Below, in pieces: positions 36,826 through 46,500 of a stretch of 64,000 bases of DNA (the stretch's first letter is position 1; each line of letters begins with the position of its first letter). This DNA is from Parachryseolinea silvisoli (GTDB lineage: Bacteria; Bacteroidota; Bacteroidia; Cytophagales; Cyclobacteriaceae): NCBI RefSeq assembly GCF_021190955.1, contig NZ_JAIOAO010000004.1, positions 372,001 through 436,000 on the forward strand, in the 5' to 3' direction. The notes below the pieces were generated by a model, which was not told where the DNA came from, did no database searches, and saw only the letters and a list, made by a program, of their open reading frames with translations. Position numbers and translations under genes: made by a program.

Positions 36826-38199
36826 TTAATTTCTATACAGTTCCCACTCCGCAAACTGCATGATCGACCCGCTCTGCACCGCGCTTACATTCAGTCGATA
36901 ATACGTATACGCCGTACTATTACTAAAGGTATACGTCTTCGTCAAAAACCGCGAAGCAAAGGTCTGATTCGTCTGGGTATTGATAGTCGTCCAGCTTGTT
37001 CCATTATTACTGCCCTGCAACGTCCAGTTCCGGGGGTCACGCGCCGGTACGTCGTTCGCCGACGTGATGGTATATTTATTCACAATATTGCTGGTGTTGG
37101 ACTGATACCGCACCCAGGCGGCCGCGTGCTGCGTAAGATACTTTGTACTGCTGCTATTATCGATCAGCTTGCTGATATCCTCCCCGCTGGGCCAATCCGT
37201 ATACTGTGAGGTGATCGTGCCGCCATAGTTTGTAATATCGGACCCCGCCGGGGGTGTGGTCGGCGTGAGCGCGGCAAAGATGGCATCCGTATACGTCTTG
37301 TTTTTATTCGCCGCAAACACCATGATGCCGGCTTTGTCGGGGGTCGGGTGTCGTTGTGCTTCGGTTATTGCGCTGGCCTGGGTGTTGTCGTCATACGACA
37401 TGCCTAACATGACCTTGGCATTGCCCAGTGTGTTGGCCCAGTAATTAAAGCGCGTGGTGTTGTTTTGAAAATAGCCCATGTCCATCACAAAGTTCAGGTA
37501 CTGACTGAGGGCGACTTCGCGGAAGATCGGGCCGGGGGCGCCGCCGGAATAAAAGGCGCCGATGTACATTTTGTTCGTGGGGTCTGACGACAGGGGGCCG
37601 AAGTAATCGCCGAGCTCGCCGATCAGGTTGCGGTAGTTGCTGTTGTCGGTGGCCCCGTGCTCCACGTCGAGCGAGATGCCGTCGAAGCCTACCGTGTTTA
37701 CACACGTGTTGATGAAGGCGGCAAACTGCTGATAATTATAGGCCGTGCCGTTGTACGTGGTAAAGGGTGTCGACGTGCTCCACGAGGGTGCATCGTCTAC
37801 GTTCATGAGCACTTTTATACCGCGGCTGCGCAACGTTTGGATGTCGGCCAGGATCTGGCGCTTGCTGTGGTAGTAAGCATTCTGCATCCAGCCGGAATTA
37901 TAATGCACCGTGTCGGCCAGTTCCCACAACGTACCTTCAAACACCACCACAATGTTGGCATTGTCGGTAAACGTGGTCATGGGCAATATGCCCTGGCCGG
38001 CGGGTGTAACATCGAAAACATAATAGGCTACTTTGTTCTGGCCCGCCGCAGGCAGAGCGAGTGGCTGAACGGAGGCGGGGGGCGCGACGTCGCGGGGCTG
38101 AAGCGATACGTCGTCGGGAGCGAGGCCTTGCATCGTGCACGAGTTCATCAGGCTGCACAACACGGCAGCCATGGAAAGCAAATAATACTTCTGTTTCAT
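36826..38199 (-). CDS. GH18 (endo-beta-N-acetylglucosaminidase-like) lipoprotein with F5/8C domain
   Basis: 457 residues. Lipoprotein signal with Cys21 (LMNSCTM). The barrel (about 55-315) resembles EndoF/EndoS-type enzymes; the catalytic motif reads DGISLDVE (173-180), so the general acid Glu180 and Asp178 are present but the second Asp of DxxDxDxE is Ser176. The C-terminal 120 residues are a discoidin-like (CBM32) module (SGEDISKLIDNSSSTKYLT, NWTLQGSNNGTSWTTI). Probably releases or binds N-glycans or chitooligosaccharides at the surface. Confidence 0.87.
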   Translation of the reverse strand: MKQKYYLLSMAAVLCSLMNSCTMQGLAPDDVSLQPRDVAPPASVQPLALPAAGQNKVAYYVFDVTPAGQGILPMTTFTDNANIVVVFEGTLWELADTVHYNSGWMQNAYYHSKRQILADIQTLRSRGIKVLMNVDDAPSWSTSTPFTTYNGTAYNYQQFAAFINTCVNTVGFDGISLDVEHGATDNSNYRNLIGELGDYFGPLSSDPTNKMYIGAFYSGGAPGPIFREVALSQYLNFVMDMGYFQNNTTRFNYWANTLGNAKVMLGMSYDDNTQASAITEAQRHPTPDKAGIMVFAANKNKTYTDAIFAALTPTTPPAGSDITNYGGTITSQYTDWPSGEDISKLIDNSSSTKYLTQHAAAWVRYQSNTSNIVNKYTITSANDVPARDPRNWTLQGSNNGTSWTTINTQTNQTFASRFLTKTYTFSNSTAYTYYRLNVSAVQSGSIMQFAEWELYRN

Positions 38200-38728
38200 A
38201 TAGAACGCTGGTTTTAAGTGGAAAGACTACGTTCGGTTATCGGTCACAACGTTGTTGCACACTGTCACTTCCATCATCACGCTCGCCGGGTGAAAAGTTG
38301 AGTTGAATATTCATTGCAATTCAACGGGCGGGTATCGCACAACGCCTTAGTATTAGCCAACTCGTATCAGACTACCGGTATACAGACACGGTACTGGTAG
38401 CCGCGTTTACGAATGTAAGCAGCGAATATACCATTTGCAAGTGTTGTTCTTACCTATTGCCCGGATCGCCTTCATTCGGCGGGCAGGACAAGGCTAATGG
38501 TCGCTCAATGGTTTTAATGGTCTTTATTCTGTATATTCAATCACCGGAAGCCGCATTCTTTGTGCCGGTTCAGCAGTCAGTGTAAAAGATTTCTTACCGC
38601 GGCGTTCTCCTTGTTTATTCTGATATACTAATGCACCGTGTGCAGGTCATGCCGTTGTTGTCCTGGAGTGAAACACGCGGTCTCTATTTGCAGGCGATAC
38701 ACAAAACGTTTACATAAATAAAATCTAT
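38200..38728. other. Gene-free intergenic region
   Basis: About 530 nt between divergently transcribed genes. No convincing reading frame, RNA gene or exact Bacteroidota promoter was found. The only structure seen is a 7-bp inverted repeat (GTTGAAT / ATTCAAC, near 38309-38330). It presumably carries the promoters of both flanking genes. Confidence 0.4.
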
Positions 38729-39208
38729 ATGAAGGCTCCTCCTAAACAATCGGTCACCATGCTTTTTGTCTTGCTGACCCTGCCACTCCTGGCGCAGAAA
38801 AATGAAATCGTGTCTTCTGCCGGCGATTCGTTCACGACAGAAGCCGGTCACCTCAGCTTTACGCTGGGTGAAGTTGCCATCGAGACGCTCCCGGCACGGC
38901 CGCACCGGCTTACGCAGGGATTTCACCAGCCCATGCTTTGGGTGCAAAGAATCGCACGCACCGAAGAAGCGAGAAGTCAGGTAACGGTGTTCCCCAACCC
39001 GGTAGGCGCCACACTATATATTCAAAGCCGCCACCCCGATGCGGCCCGGCGGTATACGGTGCTGGATCTGCGCGGCATAAAAGTCCGGGAGGGGATCGTC
39101 AAAGACCTCACCGAAATTTCCTTCGACGATCTGCCGGCGGCCACCTATACACTTCAGGTTAAGACGGGCGCTGCAAAGCAGCAGTCCTTTAAGATTGTTA
39201 AACAATAG
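38729..39208 (+). CDS. Type IX secretion (type A sorting domain) exported protein
   Basis: 159 residues: signal peptide (MLFVLLTLPLLAQ), a short domain with SSAGDSFTTEAGHLSFTLGE, and a C-terminal sorting domain from about residue 80 with VTVFPNPVGATLYIQ, YTVLDLRGIKVREG and TYTLQVKTG, the typical TCDs of T9SS cargo. Very short for T9SS cargo, so it may act as a small surface partner of the fibre protein that follows 20 nt later. Confidence 0.88.
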   Translation: MKAPPKQSVTMLFVLLTLPLLAQKNEIVSSAGDSFTTEAGHLSFTLGEVAIETLPARPHRLTQGFHQPMLWVQRIARTEEARSQVTVFPNPVGATLYIQSRHPDAARRYTVLDLRGIKVREGIVKDLTEISFDDLPAATYTLQVKTGAAKQQSFKIVKQ

Positions 39209-39228
39209 CAACCCCAACCCAGCAATCC

Positions 39229-41613
39229 ATGAAATCACTGTCTATCGTCCTATTTATACTGATGGTCCATACCGTCCTGGCGCAAGCGCCGGCAGGCTTT
39301 AAATATCAAGCCGTTATACGCGATGCCACCGGTGAAGTAAAGGCCAACGCGTCCATCGTCATCGGCCTAAGTATTTTACAAGGCAGCACCACGGGTTCGC
39401 CCGTCTATAGCGAGACACACCAGACAACGTCTACCGAAACAGGGCTCATCAACCTGACGGTCGGGGAAGGCAGCCACCGCGGCAGCAACCTGGCCGACAT
39501 CAATTGGCAGGCCGGTCCCTATTTCTTACACGTCACGATCGATGGTACATTCTTCGGCACAAGCCAGCTGCTGAGTGTTCCTTACGCGCTCTATGCGCTC
39601 AAGGCAGGAACGATCGAGTCGGCGGCCGCGGCGGGCAGCGACAGCCTTTGGAGTCTGTATGGCAACGCGGGCACGACGGTACAAAATTTCCTGGGCACGA
39701 CCGACAATCGCCCGCTCACCATACGTACGAATAATATACCGCGCCTTCGTATATCCACGCGTGGCCAGCTCGAGCCGCTGAATACCGGCGCTTCGGTTTT
39801 TATAGGAGAACAAGCCGGACAAAACGATACAGGCAACAACAATCAGAGCGTTTTTATAGGCTACCAGAGCGGAGCGCTCAACGAAGCGGGAAAGCTCAAT
39901 ACGGCGATTGGATACATGTCGCTGTATCGGAATAAAAGCGGTGGCACGAATACTGCCGTAGGCATCCGCAGCCTCACCAGCAACGTCACGGGAAACTACA
40001 ACAGCGCCCTGGGCGCCGACGCCCTGTACTCCAATACCACGGGCACAAACAATACGGCCGTCGGCAGCAGCGCGCTATACGACAATCAACAGGGCGGTGG
40101 TAATATCGCTGTCGGCGTGTCGGCGCTCATGCACAACACCACGGGAAGTTTTAACACGGCAATAGGCTACCACGCCATGCTCAGCAGTGGTACCGGGGGC
40201 TATAATACAGCGATCGGGCATGAGGCGCTCCTCATTGTGGGCACCGGCATAGGGAATACCGCTGTCGGCGCGGGCGCGCTGCACGGGACCGGTCCGGCAA
40301 ACTACAACACCGCGAATGGCTACCGCGCATTATATACGAACAGCAGCGGAGCCTCCAACACCGCGATGGGATACGAAGCACTCTATGCGAATACAACAGC
40401 AGCCTTCAATAGCGCCATCGGCTGGCGTGCGCTGCGAGCAAACACCACCGGTCAGTGGAATACCGCCCTGGGCGCGCTGGCGCTGACGGCAAATGAAGGA
40501 CCGGGCAACACCGCCGTGGGCTATAAAGCGCTGGCGGCAAACACCACCGCCGCCGATAATACAGCCCTGGGCAAAGAAGCGCTGACGATGAACACCGTGG
40601 GCAAACAAAACACTGCTGTTGGGTCCCGTGCACTGGCGGCCAACACCTATGGTGTAGATAATACGGCCATCGGCACACAAGCACTGGCGCTCCTTCAGAT
40701 GGGCGAGGCGAATACCGCCGTGGGGTCGCAGGCCTTGAGTAAAACAACCGATGCCTATGGGAACACCGCGGTCGGGAGTCAGGCGATGTTCAGTAACCAG
40801 CGTGGTCGGTCGAATACAGCCCTTGGCGTCGGTGCATTGCGCGCGAACACCAATGGAGAAATGAACATTGCCATTGGCGCGGGCGCCATGAGCGAAAACA
40901 CACTTGGTTCCATCAACATCGCCCTCCTTGGTCTCAATCATAATACCACAGGCGACTCGAATATTGCCATTGGGCACGCATCCCTGGGCAGCAACACCAC
41001 AGGCAGAGGAAACGTCGCCATAGGCCCCTATGCATTGTATAATGTAAAGACAGGGGGCGGCAACACCGCCGTAGGGAACGAAGCGCTCAATTGGAACCCT
41101 GGTTTTGGCAACACCGCGATTGGTGCCGGAGCGTTCAATGAGCTCGGCCTCGACCCTGTCTCCAATTCCACCGCCATCGGTAACGGCGCGCAGGTAACGG
41201 CCACGAACGAGATGCGCTTCGGCAACGCATCCGTGCGGAAAATCGGCGGAGAGGTGAACTGGAGCGCCGTGGCCGACAGCCGCGTACAAACCGGCCGGCA
41301 GGAAAATGTACCCGGGCTGGCCTTTATCACGCGCCTGCGACCGATCACATTCCAACGCCTGTACGGAGACGGGAAAACCTATACAGGCTTTTCCGGCCAG
41401 GAAGTATTGGAAGCCGCCGCCGCGATCGGATACGACTTCAGCGGCATAGATGCGCCCAGCATCGAGCGTTTGGGTGATATGTACAGCCTGCGCTATGCAG
41501 AATTTGTTGTGCCGTTGGTAAAGGCGTTACAAGAGCAACAAGCTATCATCGATGCCCTCACGCAACGAATCCAGGCGTTGGAAGCCGGCACCCAACGGAA
41601 GAATTCACAATAG
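39229..41613 (+). CDS. Trimeric fibre-like protein with 27 YadA-head-type repeats and S74-like C-terminus
   Basis: 794 residues. Signal peptide ends HTVLAQ. Residues about 20-125 form an N-terminal beta domain common in Bacteroidota fibre proteins (GFKYQAVIRDATGEV, SVPYALYALKAG). Residues about 200-655 carry 27 units of about 14 residues built on N(T/I)A(V/I)GxxAL, the left-handed beta-roll of trimeric autotransporter heads. The C-terminus has a tail-fibre/peptidase S74 chaperone-like part (NWSAVADSRVQTGRQ, GLAFITRLRPITFQR) and a final coiled coil (LVKALQEQQAIIDALTQRIQ). Likely a surface or secreted trimeric adhesin; co-transcribed with the T9SS protein upstream. Confidence 0.9.
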   Translation: MKSLSIVLFILMVHTVLAQAPAGFKYQAVIRDATGEVKANASIVIGLSILQGSTTGSPVYSETHQTTSTETGLINLTVGEGSHRGSNLADINWQAGPYFLHVTIDGTFFGTSQLLSVPYALYALKAGTIESAAAAGSDSLWSLYGNAGTTVQNFLGTTDNRPLTIRTNNIPRLRISTRGQLEPLNTGASVFIGEQAGQNDTGNNNQSVFIGYQSGALNEAGKLNTAIGYMSLYRNKSGGTNTAVGIRSLTSNVTGNYNSALGADALYSNTTGTNNTAVGSSALYDNQQGGGNIAVGVSALMHNTTGSFNTAIGYHAMLSSGTGGYNTAIGHEALLIVGTGIGNTAVGAGALHGTGPANYNTANGYRALYTNSSGASNTAMGYEALYANTTAAFNSAIGWRALRANTTGQWNTALGALALTANEGPGNTAVGYKALAANTTAADNTALGKEALTMNTVGKQNTAVGSRALAANTYGVDNTAIGTQALALLQMGEANTAVGSQALSKTTDAYGNTAVGSQAMFSNQRGRSNTALGVGALRANTNGEMNIAIGAGAMSENTLGSINIALLGLNHNTTGDSNIAIGHASLGSNTTGRGNVAIGPYALYNVKTGGGNTAVGNEALNWNPGFGNTAIGAGAFNELGLDPVSNSTAIGNGAQVTATNEMRFGNASVRKIGGEVNWSAVADSRVQTGRQENVPGLAFITRLRPITFQRLYGDGKTYTGFSGQEVLEAAAAIGYDFSGIDAPSIERLGDMYSLRYAEFVVPLVKALQEQQAIIDALTQRIQALEAGTQRKNSQ

Positions 41614-41628
41614 ACGACCGCGTGTAGT

Positions 41629-41665
41629 GTCGGCCACGGACGTTCTGTAAAGGTCGGTGGCCGAC
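41629..41665. repeat. Hairpin after the fibre gene
   Basis: GTCGGCCAC (41629-41637) and GTGGCCGAC (41657-41665) are perfect 9-bp arms around 19 nt, 16 nt after the stop. No T-run follows, so its role as a terminator is doubtful. Confidence 0.5.
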
Positions 41666-41729
41666 GCTGCACCCTCGTAAAAGATACCGCCGATAACGTT
41701 GCCGGTGCCGGCAAAATAATCTTCCTTGT

Positions 41730-41762
41730 ATTGCAAACGATTTAGATTATGTTTTACTTTTG
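41730..41762 (+). promoter_or_regulatory. Candidate promoter of the ECF sigma gene
   Basis: ATTG (41730-41733) and TACTTTTG (41755-41762, exact TAnnTTTG) are 21 nt apart, the end of the -7 box being 39 nt before the sigma gene start. Confidence 0.55.
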
Positions 41763-41801
41763 ATCACGGCGTGACGCAAGCCCACGTAACGCCGATGAAG
41801 C

Positions 41802-42386
41802 ATGCACCGGCCAGGCGACCAACTACCCGACGACAACACATTGCTCCGCGGCATCGCCCAGGGTGACCAACGGGCATTCGCGGTCCTCTTCGACCGTCAT
41901 TGGAAGGTACTATATACTAAAGCCGTTAACCTGCTCGAAGACCCCGACGCCGCCCAGGACGTTGTACAGGATTGTTTTATCTCCCTGTGGGAGAAAAGCG
42001 CCCACCAGCACATTGAAAATGTAGGAGGGTATCTTTACCAGTCTGTGCGCTACGCCTGCTTTATGCACCTGCGCTCCGGCGCCATCTCCCAAAAACACCT
42101 CGACCATATCAACCACCGTGCGGTGGAGATCAGCACCAGCACCGAGCAGGAATTCGACGCCCGGGAGCTCCAGGCCGTGCTCGACCAGTCCATGGACCGG
42201 TTGCCGGAGAAATGCCGCGAGATTTTTTACCTCAGCCGCTTTGAGCTGTTGCCCAATAAAAAGATAGCCGAGCAATTGCAGATCTCACCCAAAACCGTCG
42301 AAAACCAAATTACGAAAGCGCTGCGCATCCTCCGGCTTTCGGTCGATAAACTGGTCTCCTTCGTATTGCTCGCCGACCTCTTCTAA
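41802..42386 (+). CDS. ECF RNA polymerase sigma factor (FecI-like, Bacteroidota SusC-linked group)
   Basis: 194 residues with sigma region 2 (DQRAFAVLFDRHWKVLYTKAVNLLEDPDAAQDVVQDCFISLWEK, residues about 20-65) and region 4 (LPEKCREIFYLSRFELLPNKKIAEQLQISPKTVENQITKAL, about 130-175). It lies 74 nt before the FecR anti-sigma gene and ahead of a SusC with an STN domain, so it should respond to transport of a specific glycan through that receptor. Confidence 0.95.
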   Translation: MHRPGDQLPDDNTLLRGIAQGDQRAFAVLFDRHWKVLYTKAVNLLEDPDAAQDVVQDCFISLWEKSAHQHIENVGGYLYQSVRYACFMHLRSGAISQKHLDHINHRAVEISTSTEQEFDARELQAVLDQSMDRLPEKCREIFYLSRFELLPNKKIAEQLQISPKTVENQITKALRILRLSVDKLVSFVLLADLF

Positions 42387-42460
42387 TCCTTCTTTCTCTT
42401 TTTTCATTTTTTTTCATCGTGCCGTAGGGGATAATGCAATCGTATGCAACTACGGAGTAG

Positions 42461-43411
42461 ATGAACATAGACGAACAACATTTTAAGCGACTTCTCGACG
42501 CCTACCTCCGGGGCAGCGCTACGTCAGAAGAGAAGAAGCTGCTGGATGACTTCTTTGAGACCTATCCCGAGCTCCACCGGCCCTCGGCCAGTGCCGACCC
42601 GGCCACACGGGAAGTGATCTGGCGTCAGCTGGCGACCAATCTGCCTACCCGTGCACCACAAGGGAAGGGGAGAACCCTTCTGACGATCGGGTATTCCGTC
42701 GCGGCCGCCCTGGCGTTGTTCGCCGTATCGTGGTTCCTCATCGCGCGGTTTAGTCGCGATTCACCCGCACCAGCGGTGGCGCAGCTGCGGCAAGCCGTCA
42801 CCGATCGGGGCCAGAAACTGAAAATAGAATTGCTGGACGGCACACAGGTAACGCTCAATGCCAACAGTAAACTTGAATTCCCCGAGCAATTCCAGGGCGA
42901 CGTACGCGAAGTATACCTCACCGGCGAAGCCTATTTTCAGGTAGCACACGACGCGGCGCATCCGTTCATCGTGCATACGCCCGTGGCCAACACCCTCGTG
43001 CTGGGCACGTCGTTCAACGTCAGGCTTACGCCCGACAGTAGCGCCGAAGTAACGCTGGTAGAAGGAAAAGTAGATGTAGACGGGGTGATCCTGAAACCCA
43101 ATCAACAAGCCATTGCGCGCAGCCATGGCGAACCGGTGCACGTGCGCGATGTCGATGTCGCGGCATTCGTCGACTGGAAGGACAACATCCTGCGCTTTGA
43201 CAATATGCCACTGGCCGAGGCCGTCACGGTGCTAGAGAATTGGTATGGCGTAGAGATTACACTGGATGACGCGTTGGTCGCTTGTCCCATCAGCGCTACC
43301 TATCGCAAGGAGACCCTCAAAAATGTATTGAACAGTATCAGCTATACGCTCAAAATCACCTATCGGCAGGACGGCAACAAGATCGTGCTGCAAGGCCATG
43401 GCTGTAAGTAA
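42461..43411 (+). CDS. FecR-type anti-sigma factor
   Basis: 316 residues: an N-terminal cytoplasmic part (KRLLDAYLRGSATSEEKKLLDDFF), one membrane helix (about 72-90, TIGYSVAAALALFAVSWFLIA in part), a periplasmic FecR domain (about 115-215, DRGQKLKIELLDGTQVTLNANSKLEFPE in pieces) and a C-terminal STN-like domain (RFDNMPLAEAVTVLENWYGVEI). It holds the sigma factor at the membrane until signalled through the SusC plug/STN. Confidence 0.94.
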   Translation: MNIDEQHFKRLLDAYLRGSATSEEKKLLDDFFETYPELHRPSASADPATREVIWRQLATNLPTRAPQGKGRTLLTIGYSVAAALALFAVSWFLIARFSRDSPAPAVAQLRQAVTDRGQKLKIELLDGTQVTLNANSKLEFPEQFQGDVREVYLTGEAYFQVAHDAAHPFIVHTPVANTLVLGTSFNVRLTPDSSAEVTLVEGKVDVDGVILKPNQQAIARSHGEPVHVRDVDVAAFVDWKDNILRFDNMPLAEAVTVLENWYGVEITLDDALVACPISATYRKETLKNVLNSISYTLKITYRQDGNKIVLQGHGCK

Positions 43412-43594
43412 CTCCGCAGACCCAAAACAAACAAGTATATGAAACCGAAATCCTTTGATGCCTTGCCACCCTGATCGGGACGTGCTATATACTACTATAT
43501 AAAAAAAGTAGTCCGGGGAAGAGACATTTTGACCGATGGCTTCCCCAGACTACAGCCTGAGACTTATTGCGTAAACTCAAACCATAACAAACCT

Positions 43595-46500
43595 ATGAAA
43601 TTTTTACATAAGCTGCTCATGCTTATATCAAAATACACATGGCGTCTTTTTATCATACAGGTCGTTTGTATGAACCTCGGATTTGCGTCGGATATCAACA
43701 GCCAAAGCCTGGAAAAGGTAAAGGTGTCCGTCGCATGCCAGCACGCCACGTTGTCGACCGTATTCAAAGAGCTCGAAACAAAGACAGACTTTGTCTTTGC
43801 GTATTCGGGACAGCTGGATTCGCGCAACACCGTTACCCTGCATTACAAAAAAGCCACCCTGCGCCGTGTACTGGAAGACCTGTCGCGACAAGCCTCCGTC
43901 GAATTTCAGCTGGTAAACAAAACCATCTCGGTAACGGCCCGGGAGATAAAAACGCCCGCGCCCCGGCCGCCAGCCATTACGGTACGGGGCCAGGTAAAAG
44001 ATGAAGACAATACAGCACTGCCGGGCGTAAACGTACTGGAACGCGGCACCACCAACGGCACCACGACAGACGCTGACGGGAACTATAGCCTCGACGTAGC
44101 CGGTGAGAACAGCGTACTCGTCTTTTCCTTCATCGGCTATAGCAGCCAGGAAATTACCGTAGGCACGCAGACCGCTATCAACGTACAGCTCCTCGCCGAT
44201 GTCACCACCATTCGCGAAATCGTTGTGATCGGCTACGGCGAGCAGGAGAAGAAAGACCTGACCGGAGCCGTGTCGGTCATCAACAGTAAAAACATGGCCA
44301 ACGTACAGGCCGCTACCGTGGCGGAAGCCATCCAGGGGCTGGCCCCCGGTGTTAACATCCGCAACAGCGGTCGTGCCGGCAGCGAGTCGACCATCGAGAT
44401 CCGCGGCCTTGGTAACTTCTCCAACAACCAGCCGCTCTATGTTATCGACGGCGTGCCGACCATCGCCACACGCGACTTTAACTCCAGCGACGTAGAATCT
44501 ATCCAGATCCTGAAAGATGCATCCGCCGCGGCCATCTACGGATCGCGCGCGGCCAACGGTGTCATTATCATTACCACCAAGAAGGGTAAGTCCGGGCCGA
44601 TGAAAGTGGACATCAGCGCACGCTACGGCGCACAGACATTGCCGCGCTATGATTTTATGGATGCCGCCGATTTTAAAAAGTATAATACCATGGCCTACCG
44701 CGAGGCCATTGAAGTAGAAAAGTCCCCGGTGATTATCGGGCAGGGCTATCAGCAATATCCCGACGGCGTCGATACCGACTGGCAGGAAGAAACATTCCGC
44801 ACCGCGCAAACACAGGATTACAACGTGACGGTCTCGGGCGGAAATGAATTCGGAACGTACCTGGTATCGGGCAACTACTTTGGCAACACCGGCACCAGCG
44901 TGGGTTCGTCGTTCGAGCGCTATAGTTTCCGCGTGAATACGGAAGGCCGGCGCGGCCGCTTTAAGATCGGCGAGAATCTGTCCATTGCCCGTGGCGCGTC
45001 CGATGACCTGATCACAAATCCTTTCTGGGATATGTTGCGCATGCTGCCCACCATACCGGTACACGATGCGGCAAATCCCGGTGGCTTTGGGTATGGCAAT
45101 GAAGGCAAGGCCCGTACGTTTGGAACAAACCCCATCGCCCGTGAAGCGTTGGAGGAGACCACTAACGACAACCTGCGCCTGCGGGGTAATCTCTACGCTG
45201 AAGTGGAGCTCCTCAAACCGGGCGTGTTGACCTATCGCGTCAATGCCGGCCTGGAATCCAGCCAGGAACATTACAAGTACGTGCGCCGCGTCGGCAACTG
45301 GACGCTGAACCAGCCCTTCGATCCTTCGGCCGTGATTGAGAACCGTGGGCAGTATGTATCCACGTTGATGGAGAATACACTTCACTTCAATAAAGAATTC
45401 GGTAAACACAAAGTAGATGCCGTGGTGGGTACAACCTTCCAGCGGCAGCAGTACGATCAACTGTCGGGTACGAAACGCAATCTCTTGTTCATCGGCGGTA
45501 AATATTACGATGTGGTGGATGCCGGTACATCCGACCCCGAGTCGGGCGGATTCAACAACGAAGACGCACTGATCTCGTACCTGGGGCGCGTGAACTATTC
45601 GTATGGTGATAAATACTATCTCACCGGCACAGTCCGGCGCGATGGCTCGTCGCGGTTTGCCCGGGGAAACCGCTGGGGTAATTTCCCGTCGGTGAGCGCC
45701 GGCTGGCGTATCAGCGGCGAAGAGTTCTTTCAGGTGCCCTGGATAGACGACCTGAAGCTCCGCGCCAACATCGGTATGCTGGGTAATTCCAGCATCGGCC
45801 GCACGATTGGCTATAGCGGCAGCTTCTATAGCTCGAACATCTACAACCTCGGCAACTGGGATTATCTGTCGCAGGTAAACGCCACCATCATCTCGATCGT
45901 CGGCACAGATCAGCACCTGGTAAATGGTGCGGGCCAGGTAAAGCTGGCGAACGCCAACCTGCGTTGGGAAACCAAGAAACAGGTGAACTTTGGTACAGAC
46001 CTGGCCTTCCTCAACTCCCGCCTCGCCCTGACGCTCGAGTATTTCATATCCACGACGACGGACGTATTGACCGAAATGCCCATCCTGCTGTCTACCGGCA
46101 ACGACGGTGGCAACCCTTGGGTAAACGCCGCCAGCATTCGCAACAAGGGTATCGAGATCACCACCACCTGGAAGGACAATATACAGGGGTTGAAGTATAG
46201 CATCACCGCCAACGTATCGACCCTGCGCAACGAGGTGCTCGAGCTGGGCTACGGACGAAACGACGTCTTCACCGGCATTACCCGTACGAAGGTCGGCGAG
46301 CCCATTGGTATGTTCTACCTGCGCAAGACCGACGGATTGTTCCGCAGTGAAGAGGATGTATTGAACCACGTCAACTCGCAGGGCAAGGTCATTCAACCGA
46401 ATGCCAAACCGGGCGACATTCGCTATGTCGATTTCGACGATAGCGGCGAGATCAACGATGCCGACCGTCAGATCGTGGGCAACCCCTGGCCCAACTTCGA

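Noticed and set aside
39830-41190. Regular repeats that could be taken for a CRISPR array
   Set aside because: The repeats are in-frame 42-bp coding units with diverged bases and no constant repeat/unique spacer pattern; no cas genes nearby.
40330-41355. Minus-strand frame of 341 codons opposite the fibre gene
   Set aside because: It arises from the regular 42-bp coding repeats read backwards and has no protein-like features.
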